DNA from: JBFMEX01 sp040752215
GTDB taxonomy: Bacteria > Pseudomonadota > Alphaproteobacteria > Rhizobiales > Hyphomicrobiaceae
DNA: 64,000 bases
Direction of reading: 5' to 3'
NCBI GenBank assembly: GCA_040752215.1
Contig: JBFMEX010000081.1
Span: forward strand, 1 to 64,000
In this document: in pieces, positions 49,832 to 58,965 of the stretch
Position numbering within the stretch: the first letter of the stretch is position 1
Layout: each line of letters starts with the position of its first letter
Made by a program: the position numbers and the translations under genes
The notes under the pieces: model-generated
The model's database searches: none
The model's input: only the letters and a program-made list of their open reading frames with translations
What the model was told of the DNA's origin: nothing

Positions 49832-52398
49832 GGCAGGGGCTCCCCGCGCAGGTGGAGGCGGTGCGGCGCCTCGTCCGTCAGGTTGAAATAGTGGCGCGAG
49901 ATGGCATTCGAGAGCTCCGGCAGCACCGTCAGCTGCTGCACCAGGAGGCTCTCCAACGAGGACCGTTGCGGCTCCTCGGCGATTGCCTCGATATCCGCCA
50001 GACGGGTCGTGGTTTGCAGCGAGAGGATCAACCGCCGGTCCTCCGACATGCTCACGCCCTGGCGGGAGTCCGGCAGGCTCTCGAGATGGTGCGATATCGC
50101 CGCCAGCTGGCAGGCGAGTGCGCGCGGGTTGCTCTCGTCGAGCAGCAGCAGATCGAGCACGAGCGGCAGCAGCGGATCGAGGCGATAGCGGGATCGGTAG
50201 GTGATGAAGCTGTCGGCGAGTTCGAGGAGCAGCATGAGGCTGCTCGACTCCTGCTCCGGATCGGTCGGTGGAACGAACAACATGAGCACCGCCTCGCTCA
50301 GGTTGTAAGCCCGCTCCAGGCGGCGCCCCATATCCAGGAACGACCAGCCGTAGTTGCGCGTCATGTTCTCGTGCATCAGCCCGTTGAAGGCCGCGATCGA
50401 GGCAAGGCCATCCTCCAGGAGGTCTTGCAGTGTGCCGGGCACCGCCATCGGCAGCGACTTGACCCATGTGTCGCCCGGATTGAACCTGCTGAGCGTATGC
50501 CAGGCCTCGAGCGAAAGCCGGTCACGCGCGAGATGCGCCACCCGGTAGAGGCCGGCGAACGTCTTGGCGAGCGCGCGCGGACTGGCGCTACCGGAGATCA
50601 GCTGGCGGCATAGATGCTCGATGTTGGCGGTGGCCGTCGCCGTCGATCGCTGGAAGGTGGCCGCCTGCTCGCGGTCTCGCAACAGCATCTCGAGACACTT
50701 TTGCGCGGCGTCCAGTCCGTTGCTCGGGCCGCTGTCCTCCTCGAGCCGCCGCAACGCGCTGCGCATGACGCGCATGGTCCAGTCCGACCGCTCGCAATAG
50801 CGGCCGAGCCAGAACAGATCGTCGGCCACGCGGCTCTGCAGCACGCGCTGCGAGCGCTCGACGCGCGCCGATTCGAGCTTCGGTCGCCACAAGCTCACAT
50901 GCGGTCGCTGCTCGGCCTGCGACAGCACCCAGACGTCGCGTGTGTGGCCATCGGGCGCACTGAGCGCGACCGCACGCTCGGGATCGACGGTCATCGCCAG
51001 CCCCCCCGGCATCGCCGCGTAGCCGTCGCTCGTCCTCGACACGAACAGGCGCATCGCAAAAGGTCGCGGGATGAGCCCCTTCAGATCGAAAGCCGGAGCC
51101 ACGCTGAAGCCGATCTTTTCCTCGGCCGCCAGCGTCGCGCCATTGATCTCGATCTCGCGCAGGAGCCGTTCGCGCTCGCCCCGCGATGCGGCATGCGGGT
51201 CGTAGCCGAGCGCGGCCTGCCCAGGGCGGCCGGTACCCTCCTGCGCCTTGCGAATGACGAAGCTGTCGAGGTTCTGCAGCACGTGCTGCCTGGCGAGGGG
51301 GTCGCCGAGCCACCAGCGCGGCGCGTCGGGGAGCAGGAGCTCCTCTCCGAGCAGCGCCCTCGACAGCTCCGCGAGGTATGGGCCGAGACCCCGGTTCTGC
51401 ACAATCGCGGAGCCGGCCGCGTTGACGACGAGACGCGGCGAGCCGCGGCAGACGCGGAGCAGGCCCGGGGGGCCGTCGAACCCCGCCGGATCGAGCTCCA
51501 GAGGATCGATCAACCCCGAATCGCAGCAACGCACGACGAGATCGATCTCCTTCAGGCCCTCGAGCGTCTTGAGGTAGACGCGGTTGCCCTTGGTCCGGAG
51601 GTCGGCTCCCTCGACCAGCAGGAAGCCCATATAGCGGGCCAGATAGGCGTGGGAGAAATAATCCTGGTGGTGGGGGCCCGGCGTCAGCAGCGCGATACGC
51701 GCGTTGTCGCGACCGGTGTGGGCGGCGAGCCCGAGCTGAAGATCTTGAAAATAGCTTGCGATTCTCACCGCATTGCAGCGCTTGAACAGATCGCCGGCGA
51801 CGTGGGTATGAACAACCCGATTGGCGAGCGCGAAGCCGACGCCGGCCAGCGTCTCCGTATGACTGTCGATCACGCGCCACTGCCCGTCGGCGCCGCGCGC
51901 CAGATCGGCGGCATAGAAGCGCAGCGGACCGGCGCGGGGAAGGATGCCCTGGCACGGTCTGAGAAAGCTGCCGTCCGAGAACACAAGCTCGGGCGGGACC
52001 AGCCCGCGGCGCATCGTGCTCTGCTCGCCGTAGAGATCGGCCAGCAGCCGATCGAACAGCCGCGCGCGCTGCACCAACGATGTCGCGAGCCAATCCCACT
52101 CGGGCGAGGAAATGACGATCGGCAGCAGGTCGAGCTGCCATCGCTGGGACGAGGCGTTCGGATCTGCGAAGATGTCGTAGGCGATGCCGGTCTCTCGCAC
52201 GCGCCGATCGAGCCGTGCCGTGCGGATGGCCAGCTCCGCGGGCGAAAGTCCAACCAGGCTCGACAACAATCCGCGCCAGCTGGGGCGGATCGTGCCGTCG
52301 TCGTCGAGCAGCTCGTCGTAGCCTGATGCAGCATCGGCCCGGTACGAGCCGAGCAGCTGATGCTCGCTCTCCACCAGCGACGGCGATGAGTAGGTCAT
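49828..52398 (-). CDS. Circularly permuted ATP-grasp fused to alpha-E domain
   Basis: 856 residues from the ATG at 52398 (MTYSSPSLVESEHQLLGSYR); an ATG at 52470 adds a non-conserved leader. Residues about 60-510 are the circularly permuted ATP-grasp module (DUF404/DUF407 type). It has RPCQGILPRAGPLRFYAADL, DSHTETLAGVGFALANR, ALLTPGPHHQDYFSHAYLAR and LVVNAAGSAIVQNRGLGPYL. The last 310 or so are the helical alpha-E domain (DDLFWLGRYCERSDWTMRVM). ATP-grasp enzymes form amide bonds, and this type is predicted to make peptides with flanking transglutaminases. In many genomes the two domains are separate genes. Confidence 0.92.
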   Translation of the reverse strand: MTYSSPSLVESEHQLLGSYRADAASGYDELLDDDGTIRPSWRGLLSSLVGLSPAELAIRTARLDRRVRETGIAYDIFADPNASSQRWQLDLLPIVISSPEWDWLATSLVQRARLFDRLLADLYGEQSTMRRGLVPPELVFSDGSFLRPCQGILPRAGPLRFYAADLARGADGQWRVIDSHTETLAGVGFALANRVVHTHVAGDLFKRCNAVRIASYFQDLQLGLAAHTGRDNARIALLTPGPHHQDYFSHAYLARYMGFLLVEGADLRTKGNRVYLKTLEGLKEIDLVVRCCDSGLIDPLELDPAGFDGPPGLLRVCRGSPRLVVNAAGSAIVQNRGLGPYLAELSRALLGEELLLPDAPRWWLGDPLARQHVLQNLDSFVIRKAQEGTGRPGQAALGYDPHAASRGERERLLREIEINGATLAAEEKIGFSVAPAFDLKGLIPRPFAMRLFVSRTSDGYAAMPGGLAMTVDPERAVALSAPDGHTRDVWVLSQAEQRPHVSLWRPKLESARVERSQRVLQSRVADDLFWLGRYCERSDWTMRVMRSALRRLEEDSGPSNGLDAAQKCLEMLLRDREQAATFQRSTATATANIEHLCRQLISGSASPRALAKTFAGLYRVAHLARDRLSLEAWHTLSRFNPGDTWVKSLPMAVPGTLQDLLEDGLASIAAFNGLMHENMTRNYGWSFLDMGRRLERAYNLSEAVLMLFVPPTDPEQESSSLMLLLELADSFITYRSRYRLDPLLPLVLDLLLLDESNPRALACQLAAISHHLESLPDSRQGVSMSEDRRLILSLQTTTRLADIEAIAEEPQRSSLESLLVQQLTVLPELSNAISRHYFNLTDEAPHRLHLRGEPLP

Positions 52399-52562
52399 CC
52401 GGCCACAATCTCGCTCTGCGGGCCCGTGCCACCGCCGCGATCGCTCGCACCCCTTGGGCAATCCGGCCAACCCAGATTAGCATGTAGAATCAGCAGGCCG
52501 GCAACCACCAATTGAGCGACTGATGAACCGAGACAAGCAATGATGCGCCGCGGACACCCCAT

Positions 52563-55500
52563 TCAAACCGGACGTCTCAGGTCGAGCGTCAGGGGGTAAT
52601 CGCGATCGGTCGTGGCGGGCGGGGGGACGAACGAACCCGGCGTGTGGCCATAGGACTCGAAGCGTGCCAGCCGCCGGCCCTCCGCCTCGTAGGCATTGAC
52701 CGGAAAGACCTCGAAATTCCGCCCTCCGGGATGTGCGACATGGTAACGGCAGCCAGCCAGCGCCCGTCTGGTCCAGGTATCGACGATGTCGAAGGTGAGA
52801 GGCACGTGCGTTGGAATCGTCGGATGGAGCGCAGAGGGCGGGCACCACGCTCGATAGCGCACGCCGGCGACGTACTCCCCGACCTCGCCCGTCGTCGCCA
52901 GCGGGAGCCGGCGACCATTGCAGGACACCGCGAACCGATCGCCGCTCATGCCGCGCAACCGCACCTGCACCCGCTCGAGGGAGGAGTCCACGTATCGCGC
53001 GGTGCCGCCGACGACGCCTTCCTCCCCCAGCACGTGCCACGGCTCGAGCGCTTGGCGCAGCTCCATCCCGACATTGCGAAGCTCGACCTCGCCATAGCGC
53101 GGAAAGCGGAACTCGTAGTGCGGACGGAACCATTCGAGCTCGATCGGCAGGCCCGTCTCGCCGAGATCACGGACCACGCCGGCGAAGTCCTCCCACACGA
53201 AGTGCGGCAGCATGAACCTATCGTGCAGTGCGGTGCCCCAGCGGACCAGGCTCTGGCGATAGGGGCGCTCCCAGAGCATGACGATCAGCGCCCGCAGCAA
53301 CAGCTGCTGGGCCAGGCTCATCTGCGCATGCGGCGGCATCTCGAACGAGCGGAACTCGACGAGACCGAGCCGCCCTGCAGGCCCGTCCGGAGAGTAGAGC
53401 TTGTCGATGCAGATCTCGGCCCGGTGCGTGTTGCCGGTCACGTCGATCAGCAGGTTCCGGAAGATTCGGTCGACCAGCCACGGGGGGACGTGGCCGGCGC
53501 CCGGCTCCGGGATCTGCGAGAGCGCGATCTCGAGCTCGTAGAGCGCCTCGTGCCGGCCCTCGTCCACGCGCGGGGCCTGGCTGGTCGGGCCGATGAACAT
53601 CCCCGAGAACAGGTAAGACAGCGACGGATGGTTCTGCCAATAGGCAACCAGCGAGGCCAGCAGATCCGGACGGCGCAGGAATGGGCTGTCATTCGGTGTC
53701 GGACCTCCAAGCACGATGTGGTTGCCGCCGCCGGTACCGGCATGGCGCCCGTCGAGCATGAACTTCTCGGTGCTGAGCCGGGCCTCGTGCGCCTCCTGGT
53801 AGAGGCCCGTAGTGATCGCGACGGCATCCTCCCATTTCGTGGCGGGGTGAATGTTGACCTCGATCACGCCGGGATCAGGCGTGACCTTGATGACGTTGAG
53901 CCGCGAATCGGCGGGCGGGGGATAGCCTTCGACATGGATCGGTGCGCCGGTCGCCCGCGTGGCGTCCTCGATCGCCGCCACCAGCGCGGCATAGTCCGCC
54001 GCGTCCTCGAGCGGCGGCATGAAGATGCACAGCTTGCCGTCCCTCGGCTCCACCGCCAGTGCGGTTCGCACACTGGCCGCAATGTCGGATTTCTGGTCGG
54101 TCCGCGGTGAGCGCGCTTGGATCGTCGCCGTGCGCAGCGTCTGCATGAGCACCTTGCGCTCCGGCAATGGCGGGCTGGCGGCGAACGGATCGCGTGGCTG
54201 AACGTGGGGGTAGTCGGCCTCTGCCAGGGCCGGCGCCGAGCCGAGCGGCAATCGGAATCCGATCGGAGAGTCGCCCGGGACGAGAAACAACTTGTCCCGC
54301 CGCAATGCCCAGCGCTCGGTCACCCATCGCCGTCCGCGGTCCTGTGCCTGCCACACCTGCAGAGGCAGCACGTAGCCGACCGCCGCGCCGAGGCCCCTCT
54401 CGAACACGCGGACGACGCGCTGGCGCTCGGCCGGATCGTCGAGCGTGTTGCCCTCGACGGTGACATTGAGCGGCAGCTTCTGCTCCACCAGCATGAAATG
54501 CGCTGCATCCTCGTAGGCGGGCATCCCGCTGTCTGCGGGCAGTCCGAGTCTGTCGCAGAGGCATTCGAGGAAGGACTTGGCGTCGTCGATCGTCGCCCGC
54601 CGTTCGGTCGCCTCTCGAGCGATCAGACCCGGCTCCTCCCACAGCGGCTGGCCGTCGGTCCGCCAATAGAGCGCAAACGCCCAGCGGGGCAGCTGTTCGC
54701 CCGGATACCACTTGCCCTGGCCGTAGTGGAGCAATCCGCCCGGCGCGAACCGGCGCTTGAGACGGCGCACCAGATCGTCGGCGTAGCGGCGCTTGGTCGG
54801 GCCAACGGCGGCGGTGTTCCACTCGGCGCCTTCCATGTCGTCGGCAGCGACGAACGTCGGCTCGCCGCCCATGCTGAGGCGCACGTCGCCGCGGGCGAGG
54901 CGCTCGTCCACTACTCGGCCGCTGTCCTGGATCGCCTGCCAGTCCGCCTCGCTGTACGGCTTCGTGACCCGCGGGGTCTCGCGGACGCGCGTCACTCCCA
55001 TCTTGAACGCGAACGTCACTTCGGCCGGCTCGTGATGGCCGGTGATCGGCGCCGCGCTCACCGGATGCGGCGTCGCCGCCAGCGGTATGTGACCTTCACC
55101 GGCCAGCAGGCCGGAGGTCGGGTCGAGCCCGATCCAACCCGCGCCCGGCACGTAGACCTCGCTCCAGGCATGAAGATCGGTGAAGTCGACCTCGGTGCCG
55201 GTCGGGCCGTCCAGAGCCTTGACGTCGGGCTTGAGCTGGATGAGGTAGCCGGAGACGAACCGCGCAGCGAGGCCGAGCTGGCGCAAGATCTGCACCAGAA
55301 GCCAGGCGCTGTCGCGGCACGAGCCCGACGCCTTGGCCAGCGTCTCCTCGGGAGCCTGGACGCCGGGCTCCATGCGGATAAGGTAGCGGACATGTCGCTC
55401 GAGATTGCGATTGAGGTCGCACAGGAAGTCGATCGTCGTCTGCGGCTCGCAGCCGATGCGCGCCAGGTACGCCTTCAGCAGCTCGCCCGGCGGCTCGGGC

Positions 55501-55856
55501 TCGAGGTATGGCGCGAGCTCCTTCCGCAGCACCGGCTCGTATGCGAACGGCCAGTCCTTCGCCGTTTCCTCGACGAAGAAATCGAACGGATTGATGACCG
55601 CCATGTCAGCCACGAGGTCGACAGTGACGGAGAACCGGTCGGTCTCCTCCGGCAGCACGATCCTGGCCAGGAAGTTGCCGAACGGGTCCTGCTGCCAGTT
55701 GATGAAATGGCTGCGCGGCTCGAGGGTCAGCGAGTAGCTGAGGATCGGCGTGCGGCAATGGGGAGCCGGTCTGAGCCGGATGATCTGCGGACCCATGCCG
55801 ATCCGGCGATCGTAGCGATAGGTCGTCTCGTGGCTCAGAGCGACATGCAGCACCAT
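52563..55856 (-). CDS. Transglutaminase fused to DUF2126
   Basis: 1097 residues from the ATG at 55856 (MVLHVALSHETTYRYDRRI), with GGAGGG upstream; a longer in-frame start at 56021 adds no conserved sequence. The N-terminal 270 residues form a transglutaminase-like module with C180 (SGSCRDSAWLL), H229 (DLHAWSEVY) and D245 (GLDPTSGLL). The remaining 800 are DUF2126, with GGEPTFVAADDMEGAEWN, DGRHAGTGGGNHIVLGGP and HPGGRNFEVFPVNAYEAEGR. DUF2126 is uncharacterised but occurs with alpha-E/ATP-grasp genes. First gene of the minus-strand set; 164 bases before the ATP-grasp gene. Confidence 0.93.
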   Translation of the reverse strand: MVLHVALSHETTYRYDRRIGMGPQIIRLRPAPHCRTPILSYSLTLEPRSHFINWQQDPFGNFLARIVLPEETDRFSVTVDLVADMAVINPFDFFVEETAKDWPFAYEPVLRKELAPYLEPEPPGELLKAYLARIGCEPQTTIDFLCDLNRNLERHVRYLIRMEPGVQAPEETLAKASGSCRDSAWLLVQILRQLGLAARFVSGYLIQLKPDVKALDGPTGTEVDFTDLHAWSEVYVPGAGWIGLDPTSGLLAGEGHIPLAATPHPVSAAPITGHHEPAEVTFAFKMGVTRVRETPRVTKPYSEADWQAIQDSGRVVDERLARGDVRLSMGGEPTFVAADDMEGAEWNTAAVGPTKRRYADDLVRRLKRRFAPGGLLHYGQGKWYPGEQLPRWAFALYWRTDGQPLWEEPGLIAREATERRATIDDAKSFLECLCDRLGLPADSGMPAYEDAAHFMLVEQKLPLNVTVEGNTLDDPAERQRVVRVFERGLGAAVGYVLPLQVWQAQDRGRRWVTERWALRRDKLFLVPGDSPIGFRLPLGSAPALAEADYPHVQPRDPFAASPPLPERKVLMQTLRTATIQARSPRTDQKSDIAASVRTALAVEPRDGKLCIFMPPLEDAADYAALVAAIEDATRATGAPIHVEGYPPPADSRLNVIKVTPDPGVIEVNIHPATKWEDAVAITTGLYQEAHEARLSTEKFMLDGRHAGTGGGNHIVLGGPTPNDSPFLRRPDLLASLVAYWQNHPSLSYLFSGMFIGPTSQAPRVDEGRHEALYELEIALSQIPEPGAGHVPPWLVDRIFRNLLIDVTGNTHRAEICIDKLYSPDGPAGRLGLVEFRSFEMPPHAQMSLAQQLLLRALIVMLWERPYRQSLVRWGTALHDRFMLPHFVWEDFAGVVRDLGETGLPIELEWFRPHYEFRFPRYGEVELRNVGMELRQALEPWHVLGEEGVVGGTARYVDSSLERVQVRLRGMSGDRFAVSCNGRRLPLATTGEVGEYVAGVRYRAWCPPSALHPTIPTHVPLTFDIVDTWTRRALAGCRYHVAHPGGRNFEVFPVNAYEAEGRRLARFESYGHTPGSFVPPPATTDRDYPLTLDLRRPV

Positions 55857-56196
55857 TTGCGCGAGCGACCCTCCTTGCAGGCCACCCGTGACGTTGGCGG
55901 CCAGAACAGGTGTCTTGCAGACGTCGGCGTTGGCAAACCCACCCAAATCGATAGAGCCGACCCAACTCGGCGGCAAGCATGTTGGGCAAATTTCGACTCG
56001 AGCGATCGCGTATTTGGTCAAGCATTGTGCAGCAGCCCAAGATTTGTCGATCGCGCTGCGCAGAATTGTTGCAACCTTCCGGGGCTCTTCGGATTATGTG
56101 CTCGGGTCAGATGGTCTGCGATGCGCCCTCGCTCCGTCACGCAAGAACGCACATCGAAACCTTGGACTGCGTGCCACGGAACCACGATCGCGTCAG

Positions 56197-57261
56197 ATGA
56201 AAAAGCTCTCCTGCACTAGCTGCTCCAACACGGTCTACTTCGAGAACGTCAAATGCATGCAGTGCGGGGCGGATCTGGCCTTCGATCCGCAATTGATGTC
56301 GATGGTCGCGCTGACATCGATCGCGGATGGTAGCGGGCGGATCCGGCGCATCGGCAGTGGTCGCGACGAGCCAGTGCGACGCTGTGCCAACGCCGCGCAC
56401 GCTGCCTGCAATTGGCTGACATCGGACGACGATCCCAGCGGGTTGTGCAAGGCCTGCGATCTCAACCGCCTGATCCCCAATCTGGGCGAGCCGGGCAGCC
56501 TTGTGGCATGGCAGCAGCTCGAGCGCGCCAAGAAGCAGCTTGTCTACTCGCTGTTTCGCTTCGGCCTGCCGCTGGATGCCAGCGACCTCGGCAAGGGCCG
56601 CTTGACGTTCGACTTCGTGCGCGATGCGACCACCGGGCATCTCGACGGGGTTGTCACGATCGATGTGATGGAGGCCGATGCCGTCGAACGCGAGCGCCAG
56701 CGGCAGCATTTCGACGAGCCCTACCGCACGCTGCTCGGTCACCTGCGCCACGAGAGCGGGCACTTCTATTGGGGAGTCACCGTCGAGGCAGCCGGGCACC
56801 TCGACGAGTTCCGGGAGATATTCGGTGACGAGCGGGCCGACTACATGGCCGCGCTCGGGCGCCACCATGCGAGCGGCCCGCCGCCGGACTGGCAGTCCCG
56901 GCACGTCTCGGCGTATGCGAGCGCTCACCCGCTCGAGGATTGGGCCGAGACCTGGGCCCACTATCTGCACATGGTGGAAGCGCTGGATACCGCGGAGGCG
57001 ACCGGCATGGAGCCGAGGGCAGCGGGCCTGAGCTTCGGTGCGATCTGGCCGTTCCAGACCTCCGACATCTATCGGGAGGAGACGTTCCAGGCCTTGATGG
57101 AGCGCTGGATACCGCTGTCGATCGCCCTCAACAGCATGAACCGGTGCATGGGCCACAACGATTTCTACCCGTTCGTCGTCCCAGCCCCGGGGTATGAGAA
57201 GCTGGGGTTTGTGCACCGAGTGATCCGCGCCGCCGGGCAGCGCGACCACCGCCTGCGGTAG
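56197..57261 (+). CDS. Zinc-ribbon putative metallopeptidase
   Basis: 354 residues from the ATG at 56197. An N-terminal zinc ribbon (C6, C9, C20, C23 in CTSCSN and CMQCGA) and a second Cys/His group (RRCANAAHAACNW, GLCKAC) precede a metallopeptidase-like domain with HESGH (185-189), the zincin HExxH signature, in LGHLRHESGHFYW. Family members (DUF2248 type) often accompany transglutaminase/alpha-E genes. It is divergent from the DUF2126 gene across 340 bases that contain no other gene. It may cleave peptides made by that system (inference). Confidence 0.88.
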   Translation: MKKLSCTSCSNTVYFENVKCMQCGADLAFDPQLMSMVALTSIADGSGRIRRIGSGRDEPVRRCANAAHAACNWLTSDDDPSGLCKACDLNRLIPNLGEPGSLVAWQQLERAKKQLVYSLFRFGLPLDASDLGKGRLTFDFVRDATTGHLDGVVTIDVMEADAVERERQRQHFDEPYRTLLGHLRHESGHFYWGVTVEAAGHLDEFREIFGDERADYMAALGRHHASGPPPDWQSRHVSAYASAHPLEDWAETWAHYLHMVEALDTAEATGMEPRAAGLSFGAIWPFQTSDIYREETFQALMERWIPLSIALNSMNRCMGHNDFYPFVVPAPGYEKLGFVHRVIRAAGQRDHRLR

Positions 57262-57440
57262 AGCACTCTGCGAACCGGCGCCACTCTCTCCTGCTCCTGG
57301 AACCTGGCGGCGCCAATGCCCGTGCCGGCCCGCTGCCGCCTTCGCGATGAACGAGGATCACTCGATCGCAGGCATTGACGAGCTATTGCGGGCCGGGATA
57401 GCCGTATGCGAGGCGTGCATTTGGAGTGCGAGTCTGTCGC

Positions 57441-57794
57441 ATGCATCAGAAGCGGCCAGGTCTGTCGCCCGTTCTTTGGCGTGGTCATCAATGGGTCGTC
57501 ACCGCCGACGGCATAGAGACAATTGCGGCTCCGGCCTACATCGTCCTGCCCAGGCACCAACTTGCACTGGTCGCGGATGATCTGAGCGGGTACAAATGCG
57601 TGCTCGACCTCCTCGATCTGCCCTGGCTTGACGCCTCCGATCTGTGGGAGGCTTGGCAGCAGGCCATGATATGGCACTCCGATTGCTTTGCCTCGATCCC
57701 CGAGGTCTGGCGCCAGTTCATCGCACAGAGGACCAAGCAGCAGCTGCCGACGTCGGCTCCATCGAGCCAGCGCAGGCAGCCGAATGCGGCTTAG
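57441..57794 (+). CDS. Hypothetical protein
   Basis: 117 residues from the ATG at 57441. Composition is protein-like, with VLWRGHQWVVTADGIETIAA, then YIVLPRHQLALVADDLSG and DASDLWEAWQQAMIWHSDCF, and a polar tail. No signal peptide or membrane segment and no family recognised. The ribosome site is weak. It lies alone between the metallopeptidase and SDR genes. The 283 bases that follow (57795-58077) contain no gene I can support. Confidence 0.5.
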   Translation: MHQKRPGLSPVLWRGHQWVVTADGIETIAAPAYIVLPRHQLALVADDLSGYKCVLDLLDLPWLDASDLWEAWQQAMIWHSDCFASIPEVWRQFIAQRTKQQLPTSAPSSQRRQPNAA

Positions 57795-58077
57795 GTGCGG
57801 TGCAGCAATGACGCCGGCATCGAGATCCGCAAATGGCCCGTCGCGTCGCAGCTCCAATGGTCGGTAGCCGGCGATTTCGAGCCCGACCCTGAGGCGCGGC
57901 TCCGACCAGACGACTGCGATCCGTGTCCGCTTGGGGAGGTACTGCGGCTGTGACCGGGTACCACCGCCGGCATGCGCTCAACCAAGCGGCCGACGTCCAC
58001 AATCTCTGCGCCACGACCTCCAACCAGCTGAATCACAGCGCAAATGACCCGCCTCGGGCATGCACCCGCAGCCGCGC

Positions 58078-58893
58078 TCAGACCGGCAGTCGCATCTGCT
58101 TGCGCAGGCTCTTGTCGAACAGAGATTCGGGCACGAAACGCCGCAGGAAACTGGTTTGGCGCGCCATCTTACCCGCCGCATAGCGCCTCCGCGGCACTGT
58201 GGCGGTCGCAGCCTTCAACACCGTCTCGGCGACGACTTCGGGGGCATCGCCTGCTTGGGTCGCCTCACGCATGATGGCTTTTCCCCCGGCGCGCGCCAAA
58301 TCATAGACATCAAGCGAGCGATCCGGCGCCATGAGATTGTCCTCGAATGAAGTGCGGGTATAGGCGGGTTCAACCAGTATTACCCGGATGCCGAATGCAC
58401 GCAGTTCATGGTCTAGCGATTCGGAATAGCCCTCGAGAGCATGCTTCGTCGAGGCGTAGAGGGCGTTGTAGGGGGCCGGGATCAAGCCCAGGATGGAACT
58501 CATGTTGATGATCCGGCCCTTCCCTCGACGACGCATTGCCGGCAATACGGCGTTCGTCATGCGGAGGATGCCGAACAGGTTCACGTCGAACAGAGCCCGG
58601 GCCTGTGCGATCGATGATTCCTCCGCGCCGCCCAGCAGGCCAATGCCGGCGTTGTTGACGAGGAGGTCGATGCGCCCGGCTTTGTTGAGCAGTTCATCGA
58701 CCAGTTCTGCAACGGACGCGTCATCGGTCACGTCGCAGGTCAGCATGGTTGCGCCGTCGGACCTTTCGGTGGCAGGGCGACGACTGGTGCCAAAGACTTG
58801 GAACCCGGCCTGTTTGAGGGCCTTTGCTGTGACCCGCCCAATGCCTGTGGACGCGCCGGTGACCAGGGCGACGGCAGAATCATCTTTGTTCAT
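58078..58893 (-). CDS. Short-chain dehydrogenase/reductase
   Basis: 271 residues from the ATG at 58893; ATGs at 58899 and 58911 are also in frame, but the GGAGAAGAGG ribosome site best fits the later start. Classical SDR motifs: TGASTGIG (cofactor), NNAGIGLLGGAEE, the Ser in INMSSILG and the Tyr-Lys pair in YNALYASTKHALEGY. The Arg in GTSRRP suggests NADPH. It lies 72 bases downstream of the RND pump gene on the same strand and may be co-transcribed with it, perhaps to reduce a toxic carbonyl (inference). Confidence 0.9.
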   Translation of the reverse strand: MNKDDSAVALVTGASTGIGRVTAKALKQAGFQVFGTSRRPATERSDGATMLTCDVTDDASVAELVDELLNKAGRIDLLVNNAGIGLLGGAEESSIAQARALFDVNLFGILRMTNAVLPAMRRRGKGRIINMSSILGLIPAPYNALYASTKHALEGYSESLDHELRAFGIRVILVEPAYTRTSFEDNLMAPDRSLDVYDLARAGGKAIMREATQAGDAPEVVAETVLKAATATVPRRRYAAGKMARQTSFLRRFVPESLFDKSLRKQMRLPV

Positions 58894-58965
58894 CGACATC
58901 CTCTTCTCCATTCAGCGAGTGTTGAATTTGGGCAGCCGCGATCGGGGGCCGTCCCCGCCGCAGGC

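Noticed and set aside
50614..52326. Long plus-strand open frame opposite the ATP-grasp/alpha-E gene
   Set aside because: Antisense shadow in GC-rich DNA: Arg/Gly/Gln-rich, no domain, and the opposite strand encodes a clear conserved protein. The same applies to 337-1851, 20814-22319, 32863-34884, 40170-43040 and 54117-56219.
57795..58077. Minus-strand frames (IQLVGGRGAEIVDVGRLVER, RIAVVWSEPRLRVGLEIAGY) as a decayed gene
   Set aside because: Short, in different frames and without a consistent family match; left unassigned.
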